Shown here: piece by piece, positions 29,252 through 39,236 of the stretch
Position numbering within the stretch: position 1 is the stretch's first letter
How the letters are laid out: each line of letters opens with the position of its first letter
Origin: Leifsonia xyli subsp. xyli str. CTCB07
Lineage (GTDB): Bacteria > Actinomycetota > Actinomycetes > Actinomycetales > Microbacteriaceae
Direction: 5' to 3'
DNA length: 64,000 bases
Assembly (NCBI RefSeq): GCF_000007665.1
Contig: NC_006087.1
Span: 1,922,001 to 1,986,000 of the forward strand
Notes under the pieces: generated by a model
The model's database searches: none
What the model was told of the DNA's origin: nothing
The model's input: the letters and a program-made list of their open reading frames with translations, nothing else
Program-made: the position numbers and the translations under genes

Positions 29252-30574
29252 CTATGCGCGTGCCGCCTCCACGACCGACCGCGCTGCGGCAAGGCCCGCG
29301 GAGAGGTCCGCCTTCAGATCGTCGATGTTCTCCAGCCCGACCGACAGGCGCACCAGACCGGGTGTGACCCCCGCCGTCAACTGCTGCTCGGGCGTGAGCT
29401 GCGAGTGCGTGGTCGACGCCGGGTGGATGACGAGGCTGCGGACGTCGCCGATGTTCGCGAGGTGGCTGAACAGCTGGAGGCTGTCCACCAGGGCGGCGCC
29501 GGCGTCCACCCCGCCTGCGAGCTCGAAGGAGAGCACCGCTCCCACGCCCTTGGGGGCGTATTTGTTGGCGGCGGGGTACCACGGGCTCGTGGGCAGACCG
29601 GAGTAGTTGACCGAGGCGACGTCCGGGTGGCTCTCCAGGAACTCGGCGATCTCCTGTGCGTTCTGCGTGTGACGCTCGACGCGGAGAGAGAGCGTCTCGA
29701 TGCCCTGGATGAGCTGCCAGGCGCTCGCCGGAGCGATCGCCGCGCCGAGATCGCGCAGCAGCTGGACACGAGCCTTGACGATGTAGGCGAGACCGTCGCC
29801 GACCGCTGCGGTATAGCTCGCGCCGTGGTACGACGGGTCCGGCTCGGTCAGCCCCGGGAACGTCTCGACGTTTTCGGACCACGCGAACGCGCCGCCGTCC
29901 ACGACGATTCCGCCGATCACGGTGCCGTGGCCACCGAGGAACTTGGTGGCGGAGTGTACGACTATGTCGGCGCCGTACTCGAACGGACGGATCAGGTACG
30001 GGGTCGCGATGGTGTTGTCCACGATCAGCGGCACACCGTCCTCGTGCGCAGCCTGCGCCACAAGCTCGATGTCCAGGATGTTGATCTTCGGGTTGCCGAT
30101 GGTCTCCGCGAAGAACAGCTTGGTGTTCGGGCGGACCGCCCGGCGCCACTCCTCCGCGTCGTCCTGGTTCTCCACGAACGTGGTCTCGATGCCGAGCTTC
30201 GCGAACGTGTACTTGAAGAGATTGTAGGTGCCGCCGTAGATGGACGACGAGGAGACGATGTGGTCGCCGGCCTGCGCAATGTTCAGCACCGCGAAGGTCT
30301 CGGCCGTCTGTCCGGAGGCGACCAGCAGCGCACCGGTGCCGCCTTCGAGCGCGGTGACGCGCTCCTCCACGACGGCCTGCGTCGGGTTCTGGATGCGGGT
30401 GTAGATGTTGCCGAACTCGGCGAGCGCGAACAGGTTCTTCGCGTGCTCCGCGTTGTCGAAGACGTAGGAGGTGGTCTGGTAGATCGGCGTCGCACGCGCA
30501 TTGGTCACCGGGTCCGGTGCGGCTCCGCTGTGGATCTGCTTCGTCTCGAACTGCCAGTCGGCGGCTTCGGTCAT
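29252..30574 (-). CDS. metY: O-acetylhomoserine sulfhydrylase (PLP-dependent)
   Basis: Converts O-acetylhomoserine and sulfide to homocysteine, the direct route to methionine. The product has 440 residues. Family motifs are ATPIYQTTSYVFDN, YTRIQNPTQAVVEERV, IVDNTIATPYL and the PLP-lysine block VVHSATKFLGGHG at about residue 205. ATG at 30574 gives the usual N-terminus MTEAADWQFETKQIHSG; upstream frame is not conserved-looking. It is divergent from an SDR gene and metX, which supplies its substrate, so the locus is a methionine-synthesis unit. I see no SAM riboswitch upstream. Intact. Confidence 0.95.
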   Translation of the reverse strand: MTEAADWQFETKQIHSGAAPDPVTNARATPIYQTTSYVFDNAEHAKNLFALAEFGNIYTRIQNPTQAVVEERVTALEGGTGALLVASGQTAETFAVLNIAQAGDHIVSSSSIYGGTYNLFKYTFAKLGIETTFVENQDDAEEWRRAVRPNTKLFFAETIGNPKINILDIELVAQAAHEDGVPLIVDNTIATPYLIRPFEYGADIVVHSATKFLGGHGTVIGGIVVDGGAFAWSENVETFPGLTEPDPSYHGASYTAAVGDGLAYIVKARVQLLRDLGAAIAPASAWQLIQGIETLSLRVERHTQNAQEIAEFLESHPDVASVNYSGLPTSPWYPAANKYAPKGVGAVLSFELAGGVDAGAALVDSLQLFSHLANIGDVRSLVIHPASTTHSQLTPEQQLTAGVTPGLVRLSVGLENIDDLKADLSAGLAAARSVVEAARA

Positions 30575-30684
30575 GGCGTCTCGCTTCTCGGTGGGCGTCG
30601 TGGTGACAGCATCGGGTGATGACAGCACGTTAGGCTCACGGTGGCGCGCGGGCAACGCAGGCGAAACACGCCGTAACCGGGACA

Positions 30685-31533
30685 ATGGGCCGTATGGGCA
30701 AACGTGTGATCGTGACAGGGGCGAGTTCGGGGATCGGGGCGGCGACGGTCCACCTGTTCCGGGAGCGGGGCTGGGAGGTGGTGGGCGTCGCACGGCGCTC
30801 CGACCGGCTGGCGGCGCTCGCGGCGGAGACCGGCGCCGAGACGTTCGCCGCCGATCTCACCCGGCAAGAGGACGTCGACGCCCTCCGCGACCTCCTCGCG
30901 GCGACCGGGGGCGTCCACGCTCTCGTCAACAACGCCGGCGGCGCGCGCGGGCTCGACTCGGTGGAGTCCTCCAGCGTCGAGGACTGGATCTGGATGTTCG
31001 ACATCAATGTGATCGGAACCAAGCGCGTGATCTCCACCCTGCTTCCGCTGATGCGGCAAGGTGCGCACGAGACCGGCCACGCCGGCATCCTGAACGTGAC
31101 GTCCATCGCCGGCCACACCGCCTACGCGAGCGGCGGCGGCTACAACGCCGCGAAGTTCGCCGAGCGCGCGCTGACCGAGGTGCTGCGGCTGGAGCTGAAC
31201 GGCGAGCCCATCCGCGTGATCGAGGTCGCTCCCGGGATGGTGGCGACCGAGGAGTTCTCCCTCGTCAGCTTCGGCGGCGACCGGGAGAAGCGCGACGCCG
31301 TCTACGAGGATGTGCCGGAGCCGCTCACCGCCGAGGATGTGGCGGAGGCCATCGTGCATGCCCTCACCCTGCCAAAGCATTGTGGACCTGGACCTCATCG
31401 TGATCAAACCGGTGGCGCAGGCCGCGCCCCACCGGCTCCACAAGGGCGAGCTGCGGGTGAGAGGCTGACCAGCGCCGCGACGCCGTCCCGAATCCGGACG
31501 CTCCCTTTCCGCCGACGTCGTAACACAGCGTGA
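30685..31533 (+). CDS. short-chain dehydrogenase/reductase with frameshifted C-terminus
   Basis: NAD(P)-dependent oxidoreductase of the classical SDR fold. The cofactor motif TGASSGIG is at residues 11-18, NNAG at about 77-80, and the catalytic Ser (NVTSIAG) and YxxxK (YNAAKFAERAL) are all present. After ...TLPKH an extra T near 31380-31382 shifts the frame. The original end (VDLDLIVIKPVAQ, then HRLHKGELRVRG) would stop at 31465-31467, but the current frame runs to 31533 with an arginine/proline-rich tail. The catalytic core is complete, so residual activity is possible. It sits between metY and metX, as often in related actinobacteria; the substrate is unknown. Confidence 0.75.
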   Translation: MGRMGKRVIVTGASSGIGAATVHLFRERGWEVVGVARRSDRLAALAAETGAETFAADLTRQEDVDALRDLLAATGGVHALVNNAGGARGLDSVESSSVEDWIWMFDINVIGTKRVISTLLPLMRQGAHETGHAGILNVTSIAGHTAYASGGGYNAAKFAERALTEVLRLELNGEPIRVIEVAPGMVATEEFSLVSFGGDREKRDAVYEDVPEPLTAEDVAEAIVHALTLPKHCGPGPHRDQTGGAGRAPPAPQGRAAGERLTSAATPSRIRTLPFRRRRNTA

Positions 31534-31564
31534 GGACGGCCCCCCGCTCCGCCAGAATGGGCGC

Positions 31565-32773
31565 ATGGACTGGCAGACGACGTCGGCCGACACGGCCCCC
31601 TCGAGTTTCATCACCGAGGAGCAGGACCGGTCGCTGTTCGGGAAGCCGCCCGCGAGCGGAGCCTGGAAGGAGTCCGACCCGGTCGGCGGGAGACGCTTCG
31701 CCGGCATCGGGGCGTTCGGCTTCGAGAGCGGCGAGAGCCTCCCGTTCGTGCGCATCGCCTACGAGACCTGGGGCGAGCTGTCCCCCGCTCGCGACAACGC
31801 CGTGCTCGTTCTGCACGCTCTCACCGGCGACAGCCACGCGGTCGGCGCAGCCGGCCCCGGGCACCGGACGTCCGGCTGGTGGCAGGGCATCATCGGCCCG
31901 GGAAAAGCGATCGACACCGACCGCTGGTTCGTGGCCGTCCCGAACATGCTGGGCGGCTGCCAGGGGACGACCGGCCCGACCTCCATCGCCCCGGACGGGG
32001 CCGAGTGGGGAGCGCGCTTCCCGTTCACGACGATCCGCGATCAAGTGAAAGCGCAGGCCGCCTTCGCCGACGCGCTCGGGATCGGGCGCTGGGCCGCCGT
32101 CGTCGGTGGCTCGATGGGTGGAATGCAGGCACTGGAGTGGGCTGTCGGATTCCCCGAGCGTGTCGAACGGCTCGCCGTGATCGCCGCACCGCCGCACTCC
32201 ACCGCCGACCAGATCGCGTTCAACTCCGTGCAGCTGGGGGCCATCCGCACCGATCCGCTGTTCCACGGCGGCTCCTACTACGACGAGAAGGACGGCGAGG
32301 GCCCGCACCAGGGGCTCGCCCTCGCCCGGCGGATGGCCCTGATCACCTACCGAAGCCTGTCCGAGCTGAACGACCGGTTCGAGCGCACCTGGCAGAGCGG
32401 CATCAGCCCGCTGGGCGACGGGGGCCGGTTCGCCGTAGAGTCGTACCTCGACTTCCACGGGAACAAGTTCACCCGCCGCTTCGACGCCAACAGCTACCTG
32501 ACCCTGGTGCAGGCGATGAACTCGCACGATGTCGGCCACGACGGCAGCGGCCTGGCGGCGGCTCTCTCCCGGGTGACGGCGACGACGCTGGTCGTCGGGA
32601 TCGACAGCGACCGGCTCTTCCCGGTGGACGGGCAAGAGCTCATCGCCTCCCACCTGCCGGCGGCACTTGACGGTAGAGTTCCTCTCGTGGTCCGATCGCA
32701 CTTCGGCCACGACGGATTCCTGATCGAGGACGATCTCATCGGCGGGCAGCTGAGGAGGTTGTTCGCGGCCTGA
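31565..32773 (+). CDS. metX: homoserine O-acetyltransferase
   Basis: Acetylates homoserine with acetyl-CoA, the committed step of methionine synthesis in this pathway. It is an alpha/beta-hydrolase fold protein of 402 residues. The nucleophile Ser183 lies in VVGGSMGGMQ, with the acid in GIDSDRLFP and the base in SHFGHDGFL. Other family blocks are LHALTGDSH and PNMLGGCQGTTGP. The start at 31565 is the only ATG before the conserved region. The product feeds MetY encoded on the opposite strand at 29252. Intact; 15 bases separate it from the next gene. Confidence 0.95.
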   Translation: MDWQTTSADTAPSSFITEEQDRSLFGKPPASGAWKESDPVGGRRFAGIGAFGFESGESLPFVRIAYETWGELSPARDNAVLVLHALTGDSHAVGAAGPGHRTSGWWQGIIGPGKAIDTDRWFVAVPNMLGGCQGTTGPTSIAPDGAEWGARFPFTTIRDQVKAQAAFADALGIGRWAAVVGGSMGGMQALEWAVGFPERVERLAVIAAPPHSTADQIAFNSVQLGAIRTDPLFHGGSYYDEKDGEGPHQGLALARRMALITYRSLSELNDRFERTWQSGISPLGDGGRFAVESYLDFHGNKFTRRFDANSYLTLVQAMNSHDVGHDGSGLAAALSRVTATTLVVGIDSDRLFPVDGQELIASHLPAALDGRVPLVVRSHFGHDGFLIEDDLIGGQLRRLFAA

Positions 32774-32788
32774 ACGGAACGGAGGGGC

Positions 32789-33955
32789 ATGTCGCGCATC
32801 CAGAGGGAGCGTGATCGTCTCCTCGCCTCGACCGCCCGCACCGTGGGGCTGACGGCCACGGTGACCGCCGCCCTCTGCTTGAGCGTTCCCGGAACCCTCC
32901 CGCTCCCCCTCTACCTCGCGTCGCTTGTGCTGATCGCGTGCATGGCGTACGCCCAGGTCCGGCTCGCCTCGCTGTCCCGCCTCACGGTGTGGCTCTCCGT
33001 CATCGTCGTCTCCGGGATTGCGCTCATCCTGCTGAGCCTGCTGCCGATGCGCCCGCTCGGGCCGTCGGCGGTCGCCGCTATCGCGGTGACCGCGGCCGCC
33101 GGCATCGCGTCCGTCTCGGTGCTCGGGGTGACGTCGAGACCCCGGATGCTGCTGCTCGTCGGCGCGGTCGCCCTGACGCTCGCGGCCACCGTCACAACGC
33201 TCGGGCTCACCCGCTCGCAGATGGCCGAGTCGCTCGTCTTCGTCGCCGCCGGCTGGATCGCTCTCACGACGACCGGTGTCTGGCTCTCGCGAACCGTGCC
33301 GCGCACACTCAAGCGGATCTCCACGATGAGCCGCGCCTACCGCGTCGAGCGGCAGGCCTCGGAGACCGAGGCGCGCCGCCGCCAGGGCGCCCGTCTCTTG
33401 CACGACACGGTCCTCGCCACGCTCACACTGCTGGCGCACTCCGGCGTCGGCGTCGGCGTCGGCGCGCTGCGGGAGCAGGCGGCCGAAGACGCGGCGCTGC
33501 TCCGCCAGCTGCGACTCGGCTTCGCCCCCGACCCGAGCCGGTCCGGCGACTACCGCCTGAAACCGGTCGAGGAGTCCACCCTGGGCAACACGCTGGAATC
33601 GGTCAAGCAGCGCTTCCGGCGGATGGGGCTCGAAGTCAACTGGCATGGCGCCGGACAGGTGCTCCTGCCGAGCGAAGTGCTGGACTCGTTCCTCCTCGCG
33701 CTGGGCGAGTGCCTCGAGAACGTCCGCCGGCACTCCGGCGTGAACGAGGCGCACGTCACGATCACGGACGACGAGACGACCGTCCGCGCGATGGTGACCG
33801 ACGGCGGCAAAGGCTTCGATGTCGCCAGCATTGAGGAAAGCCGGCTGGGCTTCGCCGAGTCGATCGTCGCGCGCCTCCACGATGTCGGGGGCAACGCGCG
33901 CCTGTTCTCGTCACCCGGCAGCGGGACGACGGTGGTTCTGGAGGTGCCGAAGTGA
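32789..33955 (+). CDS. sensor histidine kinase (NarX/DesK-type)
   Basis: A 388-residue membrane kinase with five or six N-terminal hydrophobic helices and little outer loop, suggesting a signal in or at the membrane. The phosphoacceptor region is RRQGARLLHDTVLATLTLLAH, the HisKA_3 type with its LHDxxL. The ATP-binding domain has ECLENVRRHSG (N-box), DGGKGFD (G1) and GSGTTVVLEVP at the end. The next gene starts inside its last codons (4-base overlap), and the third gene is a NarL-type regulator, its natural partner. The three genes run toward the type VII-like locus on the opposite strand, which they may control. Confidence 0.85.
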   Translation: MSRIQRERDRLLASTARTVGLTATVTAALCLSVPGTLPLPLYLASLVLIACMAYAQVRLASLSRLTVWLSVIVVSGIALILLSLLPMRPLGPSAVAAIAVTAAAGIASVSVLGVTSRPRMLLLVGAVALTLAATVTTLGLTRSQMAESLVFVAAGWIALTTTGVWLSRTVPRTLKRISTMSRAYRVERQASETEARRRQGARLLHDTVLATLTLLAHSGVGVGVGALREQAAEDAALLRQLRLGFAPDPSRSGDYRLKPVEESTLGNTLESVKQRFRRMGLEVNWHGAGQVLLPSEVLDSFLLALGECLENVRRHSGVNEAHVTITDDETTVRAMVTDGGKGFDVASIEESRLGFAESIVARLHDVGGNARLFSSPGSGTTVVLEVPK

Positions 33956-35157
33956 GCAAGGCGGACGAGCGCACCATCCCGCGCCGCCCGGGCGGCCAGG
34001 AGCACGACGCCCTCGAGCAGGCCCAGCTGGACCTCGGCTTCAATGTGGCGGCGGTCACCCTGATCGCCTTCCTCCTCGTGGTGCTGGCCCTCTCCAGCCT
34101 CTCCTCCCCGCGGATCGGCCTCAGCTTCGGGGCGTGGGCGCTGCTGCTGGCGACGCTCCTCGTCGCGCTCTTCGTCCGCTTCCGGCTGCCGGAGGCGCTT
34201 CCCACCTGGATGTTCGCCGGAGCCCTCATCGTCTGGGCCGCGATCGTGGCCCTGGATGTGGCGGGCACCGCCACCAGCGCCGGCTGGGTCCCGCTGACCG
34301 CCGCCGCGGCCGTCGGCCCCGCCCTGCTGCTGTGCGTCCCGGTCCGGCCCGCCGGGGAGATCGCGATCGCCGCGGTGGCGCTCGGCATCGTTCTGACCGT
34401 CGTGCTCGTCCTGCGAGCGAGCGGGCAACCGCAGATCTTCGGCCCGAACCTGGTCACGATCGCCGTCGCCGTCGCTCCGCCGCTGATCGGCGTGCAGATC
34501 GTCCGGTCGCTGAGCACACTCGTCCAGCTGGAACTGGACCTCGTGCAGGCACAGAGCACCGTCTCCTCCCCCGGGTACGCGGTCGGGATGATGGCCTCCG
34601 AGGAGCTCGCCCGGCTCGACCTCGCCGCCGAGCGCCTCCTCGACGGTGTGGCAACCGGGCAGACGTCGCTCCCGCTGGACGAGTCCACTGCGGACGCCGC
34701 CGCCAGCATCGCCACCGCGCTTCGCATCCGCCTCATCCAGGGCCGCAAGGAGACCTGGCTCTACCACGCGGTCACGGAGTCGACGCTGCTGGGTCCGGCG
34801 GTGAGGCTCAACGACCCCGAGGGCCTCGCCGCCGGGCTCACCCGCGATCAGCGCGACGGCCTCCTCACCGCGGTCTGGCTGCTCATCAGCGATCCGGTGC
34901 GCTCCGGGGCCGGACAGGCCAGAACGCTGACCCTCGGAATCGAACGGCGGCCCGTCACCGCAGCGATGCCCGGAGCCGTCGCCACGGATGCCACAATGGC
35001 TATCGTTGTGACAGCCACCGGTGTGCCGCGAAACGGGGTGGATCCTGCCGCGTGGCAAGCTATCCGTAAGGTGGGCCGCCATGTCGAGTCGTTCTCCGGA
35101 TCGACGCTCCGAATCGAGGTCACCACCGTGAGCGAAGCTTCAGCCGAGATGCCCTGA
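33952..35157 (+). CDS. histidine-kinase-like membrane protein without catalytic motifs
   Basis: A 401-residue protein starting at GTG 33952, overlapping the kinase gene by 4 bases. Five to six hydrophobic helices fill residues 30-190, as in the kinase before it. The C-terminal half then has the general size of a kinase core, but no phosphoacceptor His, N-box or glycine-rich ATP loop is visible. I cannot assign a known family. Its position between a sensor kinase and its regulator, and the shared architecture, suggest an accessory sensor or a dead kinase that pairs with the active one. That is inference; structure prediction would be needed to see whether the C-terminal half is a degenerate GHKL fold. 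Confidence 0.7.
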   Translation: MSKADERTIPRRPGGQEHDALEQAQLDLGFNVAAVTLIAFLLVVLALSSLSSPRIGLSFGAWALLLATLLVALFVRFRLPEALPTWMFAGALIVWAAIVALDVAGTATSAGWVPLTAAAAVGPALLLCVPVRPAGEIAIAAVALGIVLTVVLVLRASGQPQIFGPNLVTIAVAVAPPLIGVQIVRSLSTLVQLELDLVQAQSTVSSPGYAVGMMASEELARLDLAAERLLDGVATGQTSLPLDESTADAAASIATALRIRLIQGRKETWLYHAVTESTLLGPAVRLNDPEGLAAGLTRDQRDGLLTAVWLLISDPVRSGAGQARTLTLGIERRPVTAAMPGAVATDATMAIVVTATGVPRNGVDPAAWQAIRKVGRHVESFSGSTLRIEVTTVSEASAEMP

Positions 35158-35192
35158 CCCAGCACGGTACTCACAAGGAAGAAAGGCTGCCC

Positions 35193-35846
35193 ATGAGCGA
35201 GAAACCCCCCATCAGAATCGCGATCGTCGACGATCACAAAATGTTGCTCGGGGCTCTCACCGAATGGATCCGCAACGCCGCGGACGACATCAGCATGGTG
35301 GCCGCCGTCGCCAGCTGGCCCGAGCTGCTGACGCACCCCGAGTTCCCCGTCGATGTCGTCCTGCTCGACCTGGACCTCAAAGACAACATCCCCGTCTCCC
35401 TCAAGCTCTCCACGCTCAAGACGACCGGCGTGCGCACCGTGCTCATGAGCACCTACTCGGAGCCCGCCGTCGTTCGCGAAGCCCTCGCCGCCGGCGCGCT
35501 CGGCTACCTCGTCAAGAGCGAGGACGCGGTCATGATCGTCGAAGCGATCCGCGCGGCGAGCAAGGGCGAGTCGTTCATCTCCGCCGAACTCGATCTCGCC
35601 CTCAACACCGGCGAAGTCGGCGGCGCCCCCAAGCTCAGCGCCCAGGAGCGCCGCGTCATGGCGCTCTACGGCGCCGGCGAGCCGGTCAAAGCCGTCGCCT
35701 TCCAGCTCGGCATCTCCGACGAGACCGCGAAGAGCTACTTGAAGCGCATCCGCGAGAAGTACCGCGTCGCAGGCTACGACGTCGGCACCAAGGTAGCGCT
35801 ACGGAAGCGGGCCATCCAGGACGGGATCCTGCTGCAGAACGACTAG
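35193..35846 (+). CDS. NarL/LuxR-family response regulator
   Basis: A 217-residue two-component regulator. The receiver domain has acidic residues 13-14 (VDDHK), phosphoacceptor Asp59 (VVLLDLDLKDN), the switch LMSTYS and the lysine of GYLVKSED. A LuxR helix-turn-helix follows (LSAQERRVMALYGAG, then FQLGISDETAKSYLKRIREKY). ATG at 35193 has GGAAGAAAGG upstream. It is the third gene after a NarX-type kinase and a kinase-like membrane protein and converges on the WXG100 gene, so it probably regulates this secretion locus. Intact. Confidence 0.9.
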   Translation: MSEKPPIRIAIVDDHKMLLGALTEWIRNAADDISMVAAVASWPELLTHPEFPVDVVLLDLDLKDNIPVSLKLSTLKTTGVRTVLMSTYSEPAVVREALAAGALGYLVKSEDAVMIVEAIRAASKGESFISAELDLALNTGEVGGAPKLSAQERRVMALYGAGEPVKAVAFQLGISDETAKSYLKRIREKYRVAGYDVGTKVALRKRAIQDGILLQND

Positions 35847-36017
35847 AGGCGGGGCTGAGCGCAAGGGCGGCAGGTGTACAGCGCGGAAAGCGGCACAGCG
35901 CGCTACCCGGTGCAGAGCGATGCGGTTGCTGTGCGCACCGCACGATCGCTCGTGGCCAGGTCGAGGCCCTACCCGCACCAGTCCGCTACGATCCGGTCCC
36001 CTTCACCGAACGGAAAA

Positions 36018-36046
36018 GGGTGCCCCGCCAAAAGACGAGGGCACCC
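36018..36046 (-). terminator. intrinsic terminator of the WXG100 operon
   Basis: Arms GGGTGCCC (36018-36025) and GGGCACCC (36039-36046) form an 8-bp stem. On the minus strand the stem is followed by TTTTCC. It lies 19 bases downstream of the WXG100 stop. The loop is long (13 bases), so strength is moderate. Confidence 0.65.
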
Positions 36047-36064
36047 AGACAGCTCCCGGCCGGA

Positions 36065-36345
36065 TCAAGCCCCGCCACCAGCCGTGAAAATATCCTGCGA
36101 GATGCGGTCGAGCTGAGTCCTCAGCTCCTCAAGCTCCTGCTTAGCCTTATCCAACGCAGCCTTGGTCTCCGGCCACGTCGACCCCCGGAACGTCGACGCC
36201 AACGGCCCATCCCACACATTCGAATCGGACAGAATACGACCCTGAGCATCCAACTGGGCGATCTGATCGGTGAACCCCCATTGACAATCGACTGGATCTG
36301 ACGAATAGCCGTCTTCGCCTTTTCGGTCGAAAGCACACGCGACAT
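36065..36345 (-). pseudogene. WXG100-family protein (EsxA-like), frameshifted
   Basis: Small helical-hairpin substrate or partner of type VII secretion. ATG at 36345 gives MSRVLSTEKAKTAIRQIQS, then a run of G/C (36275-36279 on the plus strand, CCCCC) shifts the frame. The second frame continues FTDQIAQLDAQG, the central turn motif VWDGPLAS (the W-x-G of the family) and a second helix (KAALDKAKQELEELRTQLDRI) to 36065. The joined product would be about 92 residues, the normal family size. It is the first gene beyond an AT-rich region and lies next to the EssC-type ATPase on the same strand. One inserted or lost base breaks it. Confidence 0.85.
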
Positions 36346-36422
36346 AATTACTTCCCCTCAAAACGGCCCACACGGACCAATTGGATTATCACTTTGATCT
36401 TTCCAATACAGAATCTCTCATG

Positions 36423-39210
36423 TCAAGTTCCAGACGGGCTGACCGCCTGAATCAGCGCGACAGCGCCTCCGACGCAAGCGTACCCACGGCCGGGGGTGAT
36501 GGCGACCGGAGACTGGCGTGGAAGCGAGACGCCGAGAAGATTGCCGTCGTAGTCGATGTCCGGTTGCAGCAGCACGCCGCAGCGGGCGCTGCGGGCCGCC
36601 TTCGTCCAATGGCTGTAGAGGTTCAGGAGGTCGCCGCCCCGGCCCGCCGCGACGATGCACAGTCCTGGGCGCTGGGCGGAGATCAGCGAGGCGATCGACT
36701 GATCCGTGTCCTCGACCCGCTCCGCGTCGTCGATCAGCAGGACGATCGGCGCGGTCTCCAGCCGGAGCGAGGCCAGGAGGGCCGGGATTTCGTCAGCGCT
36801 CCCCGCGCTCCGGTCCAGCTCGGCCGCAGCCAGCGGGGATCGGCGGTCGTGGATCCCCCAGACCTGGCACCCCGCCGCCCGCATGCTCTCCGCGACCGCG
36901 AGCAGCAGCGTCGACTTGCCCGAGCGCGACGGCCCCGCGATGAGGAGATGCTCACCCTCGTACACTTCGAGCGTGGCCGGCGCCAGGGTGTCCTCACGCA
37001 GACCCACCGGGATCAGCCAAGGCTCACCGCCGGTCGTCGCAGCGACGCCGAGCTCCGCCACAGCGATCCGGTCGGGCAGACTCCCGATGGCATCGCGCTT
37101 CGCCCCACTGTCCGCCCACCGGCGGGCAACCGCGTCCACCGTGCCCACGAAGCCGCCGGCCGGAATCGCGACGTGGCTCTGCAACAGGGTCGTTACGTCG
37201 ACGTAGCGGCCGGGCACGGCGGCAGGGATGGCCGTGCCGCGGACGCCGAGCGCCGAATAGTCGTAGGCGTCGGCGAGGCGGAAGAGCCACTTCTGCGTGG
37301 TGACCTCGTCCATCGCCGAAGGGATGGCCTTGGCCCGGGTCGTCGAGACGGCGAACGACATACCGACGCTCGGACCGTCGGCGTACACACGGTAAAGGCC
37401 GTCGAGCAGCGCCTGCCCCTGGTAGTCCTGGAACTCGTCGCGGAGCGCCGCCAGCCCGTCGAGCAGGACGAGCGCCCGGCGGGGCGTCCCCTCGCCGGAG
37501 GACCGGCGGCGTTCGAACTCGCCGAGCAGGTGCCGCAGGAACCTCGTCTGCTTCTCCTTCGCGCCCGCACCCGAGCCGACGTAGGCGACGGTGTGCGGCA
37601 GCCCGGCGAGCGGGGCAAGCTCGCGTGAGCCCATGTCGAGGCACAGGATGTCCAGGTCCTCCGGAGGCGTCGCCCCGGCCGCGGCGAGCGCGATGCTGGA
37701 GAGTGCGGTGCTGGTGCCGCTTCCGGCGATGCCCATCAGCATGAGGTTGCCCTGGCTCAGATCGCAGCCAGACGGCGATGAGCTGCCCGCTCATCCCGCC
37801 GATCTCTTCGAGTTCCACAGTCTCGCCCAGCGCCTCCGGCCAGACCGGGCGGGGCGGGGCGAACCCGGCCTGCGCGTTCGCGGCGACGACAGCGTCGATG
37901 AGGTCGTCGAGGTCGGTCGCGCCGTCTGCTGCGGCCGGCGCGCTGCGGAGCGGGATCGGAACACCGAAATCGTCCAGGAGCTGCACCTCGACGGCCTCGG
38001 CTGTCTCCTGCTGCGCGCGTCCGGTGACGAGGGCCGTCTGCACCGGCGTGATGTCGTCCTGCCCGAGCTTGACGTAGGCCCGGCCCGTCTGCGCGCGGCC
38101 GATGGCGGAGGCGGAAGGGACGCCGATGACGTTCGAGGAGTCCTCCCTGCTCTGCACGCGCAGGGCGACCCGGAGGTTCGTGTTGGCCAGGATGTCCTCG
38201 GTGACCACCCCCGCGGGGCGCTGGGTCGCGAGGACCATGTGGACGCCGAGCGTCCGGCCGACCGCGCCGACGCTGACGAGGGAGGCGAGAACGTCCGGAA
38301 AGTCCTTCGCGAGCATCGCGAACTCGTCGATGACGAGCAGCAGCCGCGGAAGCGGTTCGGCCGGGTTCGTCGCGAGGTAGGCGTCGAGGTTGTCGATATC
38401 GTCGCCCGCGGCGGCGAACAGGCGCTGCCGGCGTTGCATCTCGGCCTCGAGCGCGCGCAGGGCGCGGTCGGCGAGCTGCTCGTCGAGATTGCTGATCGTG
38501 CCGATGGTGTGCGGGAGGCGCTCGCACGCTTTGAACGCGGCGCCGCCTTTGAAGTCGATCAGGATGAAGTTCAGCCGGGTGGGATCGTTCCGGTCCGCGA
38601 GGCCGGCGACGAAGGAGCGGAGGAACTCGCTCTTGCCGGAGCCCGTCGTGCCGCCGACGAGTCCGTGCGGCCCGTCCTTGACCAGATCGAGGGTGAGGAC
38701 AGCGCCGCCGACCAGGACGGTGGCCGGCCCGGTGAGCAGCTCGCCCTCCGCGTCGATGCGGCGGCCGTCGACGATGGTGCCGTTCGTCGAACCGCTGTCG
38801 CGGATTCGCACCCCGTCGCCCTCGAACGCCAGAGTGCAGTGGCTCCAGGAGGCGCTCTCGGTGCGGAGCGCCACATCCGCCTGCGGGGAGCGCCCGACCA
38901 CGAGCTCGCGGCGGTCCGGGACGGGCACGATGCCGCCGACGGCCTCGCCGCCGGAGAGCGAGACGCTCCATCCCGCCACCCGGGCGAGCGCGCGGCCCGG
39001 CTTCGCGGAGACGAGCGACCCCTCCAGGAGGACGAGGTCGCGCAGTTCGGTCGTCGCCGTCACGGCGACGCCGTCCACGAAGAGCCGCTCCTCCGCCTCC
39101 AGCCGGCGACCGCCTGCCGCGTCCACGAGCTCGGCGACAGTCGCCGTCGGAGCCCACCGGCCCAGCTCGACCGCCTCGCGCCGGCCGTCGATGTCGATCA
39201 CCACCCGCAT
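36423..39210 (-). pseudogene. FHA-FtsK/SpoIIIE ATPase of type VII secretion (EssC/EccC-like), frameshifted
   Basis: Motor ATPase of a type VII-like secretion system. Residues 100-170 form an FHA phosphopeptide-binding domain (VVGRSPQADVAL, then DSGSTNGTIVDG). The first FtsK domain has Walker A GGTTGSGKSE at 186-195 and Walker B LLLVIDEF at about 290-297, followed by RPAGVVTEDILANTNLR. Near 37765 the frame shifts by one; the rest (QGNLMLMGIAGSGTST, then a last ATPase domain with GPSRSGKSTLL and IVLLIDDAERV) is in the other frame to 36423. The joined protein is about 929 residues. An FHA before the motor is EssC-like, and together with the Ser/Thr kinase nearby it suggests phosphorylation-dependent control. 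Confidence 0.9.
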
Positions 39211-39236
39211 AGCGGCCTCCCTTGGTCGTATCGCGC

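Noticed and set aside
29223..30684. Possible SAM or cobalamin riboswitch before metY or metX
   Set aside because: The leaders are only about 110 bases or less and show no conserved riboswitch core or stacked helices.
35847..36064. Possible small RNA or gene between the NarL regulator and the WXG100 gene
   Set aside because: Only the terminator hairpin at 36018-36046 is supported; no promoter or frame is convincing.
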